Part shown: piece by piece, positions 1-6,259 of the stretch
How positions within the stretch are numbered: the stretch's first letter is position 1
Layout: each line of letters begins with the position of its first letter
Assembly (NCBI GenBank): GCA_903930805.1
Contig: CAIYZZ010000319.1
Coordinates: 1-21,094 of the forward strand
Source of the DNA: an uncultured Rhodocyclaceae bacterium
Lineage (GTDB): Bacteria; Pseudomonadota; Gammaproteobacteria; Burkholderiales; Rhodocyclaceae
Reading direction: 5' to 3'
DNA: 21,094 bases
Position numbers and translations under genes: made by a program
The notes under the pieces: model-generated
What the model was told of the DNA's origin: nothing
The model's input: only the letters and a program-made list of their open reading frames with translations
Databases searched by the model: none

Positions 1-1253
1 CCGCCGAGGATGCCAATGTTGCCGGTCATCGCCTGCACGGCTGCCGCCATGCGGTTGTACTGTTCGCCATGTGCAGCGCGGCCGGGTGCCCACGAGGCCT
101 TGAGCGCTGCCGGTTTGGTGGTGGCGTACAGGCGTGCGAGTTTGACGATATCTTCAGCCTTCACACCGCAGATCCGTTCGGCCCAGGCCGGTGTCTTGGG
201 TGTCTGGTCGTACTTGCCCAAGATGTAATCCTTGAAGTTCTCCTGCCCTCTGGCCCAAGGGGGCATGGTGCCACCATCCATGCCCTGGCAATACTTGTCG
301 ATGAATTTCTGATCCTGCAGGTTCTCGCTGAAGATGACATGGGCCATCGCCGCCAGTAGCGCGGCGTCGGTGTTGGGCTTGAGCGGAATCCACCAGGCAC
401 CGTAGGTGGCGGCGGAATCGGTGTATTGCGGATCGACCAGCACGAACTTGCAGCCGCGCTGCTTGGCCAGTCGCATGTAGTAGAAGGTGTTGCCGCCATG
501 GAAGGTATAGGCCGGATTCCAGCCCCACATGATGATCAGCTTGCTGTGGGCGAAAGCGTCGTCCTCGTTGCCGTCCTCGATGGTGCCGAAGGTCATCAGA
601 CTGGAGAAAGTGGTGCCCTGATAGCTGGGCACCGACCATGAGTTGGTGCGGCAGCCGAACATGCCGAGGAAGCGGGAGAGCAGACCGTCGATCTGGTCGG
701 ATTTATGCAGCACGCCGTAGGAGCTGCCGGCATAGGCCTGATCGAGCATCGCGGTCGGGCCGTATTTCGTTTTGAGCCCGAGCAATTTGCTGGCGATGTG
801 ATTCAGCGCTTCATCCCAGCTGATGCGCTTGAACTTGCCTTCACCGCGCTGGCCGACACGCAGCATCGGGTAGAGAAGGCGGTCGGGTGAGTAGATGCGG
901 GCGCGATAGGAACGGCCCCGCAGGCAGGCCCGGAGTTGAGGTTCCTCAATCGTATCCTTGCCGTAAGCACCGTTCTCCTGGTAGCGGCCATCGTCGGTTG
1001 ATAGTCGCACGATGACGTCGCCCTTCTTGTGCGCCACCAGCATGTGGCGTGCGCCACAATTGTGATCACAACTAGTGACGACGGTGGTGAGCTGGTCGTC
1101 GGTAGGGTAGGGCTCGTAGGCGTGGGCCTGAGCTTCCTTCGCCTGCGTCGCGAGTTCAACCAGACCACCGGCGGCAGAGAGCACGCTACCCGCTGCAGCA
1201 GTCTTGAGGAAGCTGCGCCGGTTCGGGTTCAGCAGGTCAAGTTTCAGTTTCAT
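1..1253 (-). CDS. Tat-exported DMSO-reductase-family molybdopterin oxidoreductase, catalytic subunit (3' part cut by window edge)
   Basis: The first about 417 residues are visible; the reading frame stays open to base 1, so the C-terminal part lies outside. It begins with a twin-arginine signal (NRRSFLK at about residues 11-17) followed by an Ala-rich hydrophobic stretch, so the enzyme should be folded, loaded with cofactor and exported to the periplasm. The body matches the DmsA/BisC branch of the molybdopterin family: the ACLRGRS motif, YPMLRVGQRGEGKF, ISWDEA, then VDPQYTDSAA and WWIPLKPNTDAAL. The N-terminal Fe-S motif is CDHNCGARH, that is Cys-X3-Cys-X3-His, with the fourth Cys in ACLRG; relatives usually have Cys at the third place. 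A Ser in VPSYQ is the likely Mo ligand region. The ATG at 1253 overlaps the stop of the upstream pentaheme cytochrome gene (ATGA), implying translational coupling and joint function. The family is secure; the substrate (DMSO-like, sulfur or other oxyanion) is not known. Confidence 0.9.
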   Translation of the reverse strand, partial: MKLKLDLLNPNRRSFLKTAAAGSVLSAAGGLVELATQAKEAQAHAYEPYPTDDQLTTVVTSCDHNCGARHMLVAHKKGDVIVRLSTDDGRYQENGAYGKDTIEEPQLRACLRGRSYRARIYSPDRLLYPMLRVGQRGEGKFKRISWDEALNHIASKLLGLKTKYGPTAMLDQAYAGSSYGVLHKSDQIDGLLSRFLGMFGCRTNSWSVPSYQGTTFSSLMTFGTIEDGNEDDAFAHSKLIIMWGWNPAYTFHGGNTFYYMRLAKQRGCKFVLVDPQYTDSAATYGAWWIPLKPNTDAALLAAMAHVIFSENLQDQKFIDKYCQGMDGGTMPPWARGQENFKDYILGKYDQTPKTPAWAERICGVKAEDIVKLARLYATTKPAALKASWAPGRAAHGEQYNRMAAAVQAMTGNIGILG

Positions 1254-2005
1254 GGATTCTGTGCCGCACCAGCTTTGCGATTGCGCGAGTAAGGGTAGGA
1301 GACACGGTACCAGGCTCGCCCACCGTGGCAGCCATAGCAAACATCGGCGTTGGCTCCGCCGGCCGCTTCGATGGCCTCGGTGTTGAGGTAATCCACCCGA
1401 TGGCGGATGGTGCGGGTTTTGGCATGACAAAACAGGCAGTTGTTCTCGTTGTCGCCCTTCACCTGCGGCCAGGGGCCTTTGAGGCCAACCATGATCTGCC
1501 AGGGCATCTGGCCATGACACTTGAGGCAAGTGGTTTCAGGGTTGACCTGTTTGCGCAGGGTAAAGCCCATGTCGGTTTGAGGTGTTGAGGTTGCCGAAGC
1601 GCCAGACGCTTCTTCGCGTGGGTCGTGGCCTTCATGGCAGGTATTGCAGCGTAGCCGCATCAGTTGCTTGGCGAGCGGCGTGACCATGTGGCGGCGATGG
1701 AAGGTTTCCTGTTCGCCCGTATACGTCGAGAGTGTCTGATAGGCTACTTTGGCGTCCGTGCTCATGAATCCGGCAGGTGATGTTGTCCGCACCCGCTCGT
1801 CGAGTACTTCGCGATGGCAGGCCAGGCATTGCGCGTCGGTTGCGGCGGCGATGGCGGGCTTGAAGTGCATCGGGCTGTAGATGGCGCGCAGGTGTTGGCC
1901 AGCGCGATCAGCGTCTGCAAGGGGCCCGTCACAGCCGATGCCATACCAGACACCCAACGCGGAGGTGACGAGTACTGCGGCAACGAGTAGCCATCTAGGC
2001 CTCAT
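1250..2005 (-). CDS. Pentaheme c-type cytochrome
   Basis: This 251-residue protein has an N-terminal hydrophobic segment (residues about 5-22) serving as signal peptide or membrane anchor. Five CXXCH heme c sites follow: CLACH at 60, CNTCH at 120, CLKCH at 160, CLFCH at 190 and CYGCH at 223. Extra His residues (for example around 103-106 and 202) could be distal ligands. It should lie in the periplasm and pass electrons to or from the neighbouring Tat-exported molybdoenzyme, taking the place of the Fe-S and membrane subunits (DmsB/DmsC) that usually accompany this family; that role is inferred from position. Its start overlaps the response-regulator gene by 11 bp and its end overlaps the molybdoenzyme start by 4 bp, so the genes form one transcript. 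No close match to NrfB, NapC or CymA is claimed; only the heme count and topology are seen. Confidence 0.93.
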   Translation of the reverse strand: MRPRWLLVAAVLVTSALGVWYGIGCDGPLADADRAGQHLRAIYSPMHFKPAIAAATDAQCLACHREVLDERVRTTSPAGFMSTDAKVAYQTLSTYTGEQETFHRRHMVTPLAKQLMRLRCNTCHEGHDPREEASGASATSTPQTDMGFTLRKQVNPETTCLKCHGQMPWQIMVGLKGPWPQVKGDNENNCLFCHAKTRTIRHRVDYLNTEAIEAAGGANADVCYGCHGGRAWYRVSYPYSRNRKAGAAQNP

Positions 2006-2630
2006 GACGCTCTTTATGGCCGGCCCGCAACATCATTTGCGCCAACTCGGCGGCAGAGTGAATGCTCAGTTTTTCCATCAGGTGCAGACGATGAACCTGA
2101 ACCGTACGCTCGCTAATATTAAGTTGTTGGCCAATGCTCTTGTTGGGCAGCCCTTCGGCGACGAGTCGGGCGACCTCCATTTCGCGGGGGGAGAGTTTCT
2201 CCAGTCGTTCTCGCAGGGCTCGCCACGTCGCATATTCCTCGTGGCGCACCAGGTCGTGCCGCACGGCCTGGCTGATGGCGTCGAGCAGCACCTGATCCTT
2301 GAATGGCTTTTCGATGAACTCACAGGCGCCGAGCTTCATTGCCTGAACTGCGATTGAAACATCGGCATGGCCGGTCAGGAAGATGATCGGCAGGTGAATA
2401 TTGCGATCATTGAGAGTGCGCTGTAGTTCTAGGCCGCTCATCAAGGGCATGCGGATGTCGAGGATCAGACAACCGGGTACTGCCGGCTCGGTCCATGCCG
2501 TAAGGAAATCTGCGGCTGAGGCATAAGTCGCAACATCCCAGCCCGCCGACTCGAGCAGAAAGACTAGTGCGCGTCGTAGTGAAGCTTCGTCGTCAACGAC
2601 GCGAATGAGAGGACGCGGGGCGTTTTCCAT
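1995..2630 (-). CDS. FixJ/TtrR-type LuxR-family response regulator
   Basis: This 211-residue two-domain regulator has a receiver domain at about residues 1-125, with acidic pair DD at 13-14, phospho-acceptor Asp58 in LILDIRMP, Thr in FLTGHAD and Lys in IEKPF. The C-terminal LuxR/FixJ helix-turn-helix starts at LSPREMEV and contains the recognition region ISERTVQVHR. The family binds DNA as a phosphorylated dimer. I chose the ATG at 2630 because the receiver fold begins immediately after it (PLIRVVDDE); the frame is open further upstream but that part lies in the kinase gene and shows no domain. The gene overlaps the 3' end of the kinase gene by 38 bp, so the kinase is its evident partner. It probably controls the divergent region at 4408-4601, where a spaced direct repeat is seen. 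The best analogy is TtrR, but the signal is unknown. Confidence 0.93.
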   Translation of the reverse strand: MENAPRPLIRVVDDEASLRRALVFLLESAGWDVATYASAADFLTAWTEPAVPGCLILDIRMPLMSGLELQRTLNDRNIHLPIIFLTGHADVSIAVQAMKLGACEFIEKPFKDQVLLDAISQAVRHDLVRHEEYATWRALRERLEKLSPREMEVARLVAEGLPNKSIGQQLNISERTVQVHRLHLMEKLSIHSAAELAQMMLRAGHKERHEA

Positions 2631-4407
2631 GGCAACTATCAGCAGGCAGGTTGATGCGAAAAACGAGGCCGGGCGGTGGGCTGCGCGGTGCAACATCGAG
2701 TCGGCCGCCATGCGCTTCGGCGATACTGCGGCAGATCGATAGCCCCAATCCCATGCCATCAGGTTTGGTCGTGAAGAAGGGCTCGAAAAGATGGGCAATG
2801 GTTTCGGCGGACACTGCCGGTCCGTGGTCGGCCACGGCGATCGAAATGCTGCCTTCCTCTTGTGCCAGGACGATACTGATTTCACGATCCGTGGCCGGCA
2901 GTTCGCGCATGGCGTCTGCAGCATTCTTCATCAGGTTCAGTAACAGCTCCTGCAATTGCAGATGGTCGGCCTCGATTTCTGCGCCCATCGGCAGACGGTT
3001 GTCGAGCGTGATCTCTGGCAGGTCGGGCAGCAGGTTGGAAAACAGGTCGATGGATTCTTCCACGGTGTTTACGATGGGCTTGCATTCGCGCACGGCCATG
3101 CGCTTCCTGGTGAAGGCGCGCACACGGCGGATCACATTGGCAGCGCGCTCGGTCTGGGCGACGATTTCCCTGTTGGCTTCGGCCACCATCGCCGGGTCGA
3201 CAGGGCCGGCGGCACAACGGCGCTCGAGTCCCTGGGCGAAGGTGGCGATGGTCGTCAAGGGTTGATTGAGTTCGTGCGCCAAGGTGCCGGCCATCTCTCC
3301 GAGAATCGACAGGCGCGCCATGTGTTCGGCTTCCTTCTGCAGTTCGCGGGTCTGCGCCCGGGCAGCGCGTAGTTCGGTGGTGTGGCGCCTGATCAGCCAG
3401 ATCATATAGATCACGGTGGCGACCAGCAGGAACAGGGAGATAAGGACGTGGGGACGATAAGCTTTCAGCAAGCCGCGGAAGGTCGTGGTACGCAAGTCAA
3501 CGTAAGGGCCGATCATCAGATCCCGATACAGCGCGCTGACGGACTGGTAGTCTGCGGGGATGTCCCAAGTCAGGCCGCCGGGCGATGCCGGCATCGACAG
3601 CAAAGCCATAGCAACCTGCTTAGCCAGATGCTGATCTACCCCGCGAGCAGCCGCCATCGGCCAATCGGGATAAAGCGGCGTCGAGGAGGCGCAGCGGAAA
3701 CCGCTGATCGGCCGGGGTGATACAAGCTTGAATTCGGCGGGTTGCAGCACCCCTTTGGCTGCCAGTTGCTCGAGCAGACAGGTACGCACGATGGCGGCGT
3801 CGGCGGTGCCGGTGCGCAGGGCATTGATGGCGTTGCGCATAGGAAAGCCGACATACACCATTTCTACGTCCCCGGCTTCGAGGTCGATGCCGGCACCCAA
3901 AAATTCGCGTGCCGCAGCAAGATAGCCGCCGAAGGCATCATTTGCCACAGAGGCGATGCGCTTGCCCCGCAGGTCAGCGAACTGGTTGAGATCGTGGCGA
4001 TCCGCCAGTGTGAGCACGGTCGAACCGATCGCCTGCTCCTGCGACAGCGTTTCCGGCAGCATGACGGTGGCGATGCGCTTGATGCCGAACGCTGCCGCCA
4101 GCAACACATACTGGCTGCTGTTGGTCAGGACGAACTCCAGGTCGCTTTGCTCCACTGCATCGCTCAACTCTGTACCAGACATTTCCCGCATCTCGAATCG
4201 ATAGCCAGGAATCGCTTTGGCGAGGCGTGCCGGCAGCTCGCTCCAACTCGTGCCAGTCTCGTCAGGCCCCCGGTAAGCAAGAACGCCGATGCGAATCGGC
4301 ATGTTGGATGAATTGTCCAGAGGCGCGGCGATAAGGTCCGTGCTTGTCAGGACAGCAAATAAAAATGGCAGAACAGCCCTGATGTACCTGAAAAAGCAGG
4401 AACGCAT
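2593..4407 (-). CDS. TtrS-like sensor histidine kinase with periplasmic PhnD-type binding domain
   Basis: This 604-residue protein has a signal or anchor segment (residues about 8-28) and a periplasmic substrate-binding domain of the phosphonate/PhnD type (about 36-305; features IRIGVLAYRG, the ADLRGKRIASV segment near 144, GTADAAIV near 200). One transmembrane helix follows at about 320-339. The cytoplasmic kinase has the H-box LAHELNQPL with His378, the N-box NLMKNAADAM (Asn495), the G1 box ADHGPAV and the G2 box GMGLGLSI. This arrangement is that of TtrS, the tetrathionate sensor, so the ligand may be a small oxyanion or sulfur compound; this is inference. The G1 box has Ala-Val where Gly is usual. 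The frame extends to a GTG at 4455, but the ATG at 4407 places the signal peptide at the N-terminus and is preferred, though neither has a clear ribosome binding site. The response-regulator gene overlaps its end. Confidence 0.92.
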   Translation of the reverse strand: MRSCFFRYIRAVLPFLFAVLTSTDLIAAPLDNSSNMPIRIGVLAYRGPDETGTSWSELPARLAKAIPGYRFEMREMSGTELSDAVEQSDLEFVLTNSSQYVLLAAAFGIKRIATVMLPETLSQEQAIGSTVLTLADRHDLNQFADLRGKRIASVANDAFGGYLAAAREFLGAGIDLEAGDVEMVYVGFPMRNAINALRTGTADAAIVRTCLLEQLAAKGVLQPAEFKLVSPRPISGFRCASSTPLYPDWPMAAARGVDQHLAKQVAMALLSMPASPGGLTWDIPADYQSVSALYRDLMIGPYVDLRTTTFRGLLKAYRPHVLISLFLLVATVIYMIWLIRRHTTELRAARAQTRELQKEAEHMARLSILGEMAGTLAHELNQPLTTIATFAQGLERRCAAGPVDPAMVAEANREIVAQTERAANVIRRVRAFTRKRMAVRECKPIVNTVEESIDLFSNLLPDLPEITLDNRLPMGAEIEADHLQLQELLLNLMKNAADAMRELPATDREISIVLAQEEGSISIAVADHGPAVSAETIAHLFEPFFTTKPDGMGLGLSICRSIAEAHGGRLDVAPRSPPPGLVFRINLPADSCHGKRPASSHSRR

Positions 4408-4458
4408 GGAGTGGAAAGCGTCTCGGGTTGGTAGCGAAGCCGGTGGAATTATCACCGA

Positions 4459-4484
4459 TTACGTAGTTGTACGTAGTCGGCTAC
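4459..4484. promoter_or_regulatory. Candidate response-regulator operator: direct repeat with 10-bp spacing
   Basis: Within the divergent intergenic region (4408-4601) the octamer TACGTAGT occurs at 4460-4467 and again at 4470-4477, exactly 10 bp apart, so both copies face the same side of the helix. The second copy runs into an inverted repeat GTAG-TCGG-CTAC (4473-4484). TACGTA is itself palindromic. The position is about 55-75 bp upstream of the kinase start and about 120 bp upstream of the transporter start. That would suit a phosphorylated FixJ/LuxR-type regulator such as the one encoded at 1995-2630. The function is inferred; I found no second TACGTA elsewhere in the window. Confidence 0.4.
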
Positions 4485-4490
4485 ACATAA

Positions 4491-4510
4491 GCCCGAATTT
4501 CATTTCGGGC
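4491..4510. repeat. Perfect inverted repeat in divergent intergenic region
   Basis: GCCCGAA (4491-4497) and TTCGGGC (4504-4510) form a perfect 7-bp stem with a 6-base loop. No T-tract follows on either strand, so it does not look like an intrinsic terminator. It may be an operator, or a structure in the 5' leader of one of the divergent transcripts. The rest of the intergenic region shows no convincing sigma-70 or sigma-54 promoter to my reading; AAGGA at about 4590 is the ribosome binding site of the next gene. Confidence 0.4.
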
Positions 4511-4601
4511 CGCAGAGTCGTAGCTTACTGCACGTTGCAGAAGTGTTGTGGCAACCCTGTCGCCGCAGCGCATTACAACTTACTGAGGGAAGGAATCCGA
4601 G

Positions 4602-5825
4602 ATGATACGCAAACCGGTACTGGCGGCATTTGCTGCCTGTCTGTTGTTTGGTTCAGGTTTTACGCAAGCGGCCGAAAAGGAAGTAGCGGCAGAGGCACGC
4701 GCCGCTCTGGCCGCCGCACCGAGCATCAGCCTCGACAAGACGACGCTCGATAACGGTGGTGTCATCACCATCACCGGCCAGGCCGCGCCGGGCAAGCCGG
4801 TAGTCATCGAAGTATTCAACGAAAACCGCGTCACCGGATCGTACTTCGACAAGACTCCGGACAAGGAAACTGGCAAGATTCCTTACAAGCTCTACATTGC
4901 CAACGATATTCCCGCCTTTTATCGCACCTTGGTGCAGGCGACGGCACAACCCGTGCTCGACAAGTTCAAGAAGGACGGGCGGGGCTGGTCGTACTCGGCC
5001 GCCCTCAAGGAGGTCGGTGGTGATTTGGTCTACCTTGAGCCGGGAAAACGCAGCATTGACGGCTTCCAAGCCTCGATGGCGTCCAGCATGGCCGGTTCGC
5101 GCGGTGATCCGTTGCCGGCACTCGACAAGAAAGAAGTCAACCGCCGTTCGATGCAGATCCTGAAGGCCCGCTACCGCAGCGTTGACAACCTGCTGGCGGC
5201 AACCGTCGAGCAGAAGGATGACGGCACCTTTACCGCCAAGCTGAAAATTCCCGCCGGCGCGCCTCCAGGCAAGTATTTCATCACCGCTGCGACCGACAAA
5301 ATTGCGCAGAGCCTGCCGGCAACCGTCGAGAACAACATTGCCTTCCCGATGCGCTACATGAGCAACGCCGGCACCAGCCTGAATATCTTCATTCCCTTCC
5401 TGGTCGCATTCGCGTTGGCCACCTTCGGCGTGTTGATGGGCGCGGGCGGCGGCTTCATCATCAACCCAGTTTTGCTGATGCTGTTCCCCTTGCCGCACAA
5501 CGTAGTGGCTGGCACTGTGACGCCGACCGTGCTGTTCTCGCAGGGTAGTGGCGTATTCAACTACTCGAAGATCAAGTTCATCAGCTGGAAGGTGGGCGTG
5601 ATCATGGGCATGGCGATGCTGGCGGGCGCCTTTATTGGTCCGAGTCTGACGCAGTTGATCAGCCTCGACGAATTCAAGTCAGTTTTTGGCTACATCCTCT
5701 TTTTCCTTGCTGCACTGATGTTCTGGCAAACCACGCCGGGCTATATCGCGAAGAACAAGAAGGAACAGGCCATCCTCAAGGAATTCCAGAAGCGCGCCGA
5801 GGAAGCCGCCAAGGCCAAGGCGTAA
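4602..5825 (+). CDS. Half TauE/SafE (TSUP) transporter with N-terminal signal peptide and periplasmic domain
   Basis: This 407-residue protein starts with a Sec signal peptide (hydrophobic 5-22, cleavage near TQAA at 21-24). A hydrophilic periplasmic region of about 230 residues follows; its parts at 40-72 and 205-232 read like Ig-like or bacterial beta-sandwich strands (ISLDKTTLDNGGVITITG, KLKIPAGAPPGKYFITA). From about 260 the protein is a membrane domain with roughly four helices that opens with GVLMGAGGGFIINPVLL, the glycine signature that begins each TSUP repeat, and ends in a charged Lys/Glu/Ala tail. TSUP proteins move sulfite, sulfonates and related anions and normally carry two such repeats in about 250-300 residues; only one is here. 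The second repeat is in the next gene, 28 bp downstream, and the two probably assemble. AAGGA lies at good distance before the ATG. The domain fusion is unusual; the substrate is unknown. Confidence 0.85.
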   Translation: MIRKPVLAAFAACLLFGSGFTQAAEKEVAAEARAALAAAPSISLDKTTLDNGGVITITGQAAPGKPVVIEVFNENRVTGSYFDKTPDKETGKIPYKLYIANDIPAFYRTLVQATAQPVLDKFKKDGRGWSYSAALKEVGGDLVYLEPGKRSIDGFQASMASSMAGSRGDPLPALDKKEVNRRSMQILKARYRSVDNLLAATVEQKDDGTFTAKLKIPAGAPPGKYFITAATDKIAQSLPATVENNIAFPMRYMSNAGTSLNIFIPFLVAFALATFGVLMGAGGGFIINPVLLMLFPLPHNVVAGTVTPTVLFSQGSGVFNYSKIKFISWKVGVIMGMAMLAGAFIGPSLTQLISLDEFKSVFGYILFFLAALMFWQTTPGYIAKNKKEQAILKEFQKRAEEAAKAKA

Positions 5826-5853
5826 TTCACGAACTACTCACTGGAGATTACAA

Positions 5854-6249
5854 ATGTATACAACGATCGAGTTCTGGGGCCAGGAGTTCAAGGTCAATAT
5901 CGTCATCGGCTGCATCGGTGCCTTCCTGATTGCCGTGATGTCGTCGATGTTCGGCTTCGGCGGCGGCCCGTTCATGGTGCCGCTGATGGCCGTGGTGCTG
6001 GGTTTGCCGATGTTCGTGGTGGTCGGCAGTTCATTGCTCGCCATCTTTTTCAGCACCGCCATGAGCAGTCTGAAGCACTACTCACTTGGCAACTTCGACC
6101 TGGATCTATTTTTGGTTATGTTCCCGGCGGCGTTGCTTGCCGGCTGGCTCGGCCCGAAGATCGCCAAGCGGCTCAACCCGCTCCATGTCAAGCGCGTTGC
6201 GGTCGTTGGCCTGACATTGTTGGGATTGTCACTGGTTGGTTTGTTTTAA
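5854..6249 (+). CDS. Second half of split TauE/SafE (TSUP) transporter
   Basis: This 131-residue membrane protein has about four hydrophobic helices. It contains the TSUP signature once (SMFGFGGGPFMVPLMAVVLG, residues about 31-50), followed by the VVGSSLLAIFFSTAMSSLKHY segment and a C-terminal repeat end near VKRVAVVGLTLLG. The length is about half that of a normal TSUP protein, and the preceding gene supplies the other half. I see no frameshift linking them: the first half ends in its own charged tail and stop, a spacer with a ribosome binding site (GGAG) follows, and this gene has its own ATG. The natural reading is therefore two separate subunits of one exporter or importer, with the molybdoenzyme gene beginning 10 bp later. 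It likely moves the anion made or consumed by that enzyme, for example sulfite or thiosulfate; this is inferred from family and context. Confidence 0.85.
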   Translation: MYTTIEFWGQEFKVNIVIGCIGAFLIAVMSSMFGFGGGPFMVPLMAVVLGLPMFVVVGSSLLAIFFSTAMSSLKHYSLGNFDLDLFLVMFPAALLAGWLGPKIAKRLNPLHVKRVAVVGLTLLGLSLVGLF

Positions 6250-6259
6250 GGATAGAAAA

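Noticed and set aside
2651..3265. 204-codon plus-strand frame opposite the kinase core
   Set aside because: It is antisense to the H-box and ATPase domain of a well-supported kinase; no independent evidence.
5820..5860. Frameshift joining the two TSUP halves into one gene
   Set aside because: The first half ends in a plausible charged tail and stop, and the second has its own ribosome site and ATG, so two genes fit better than a broken one.
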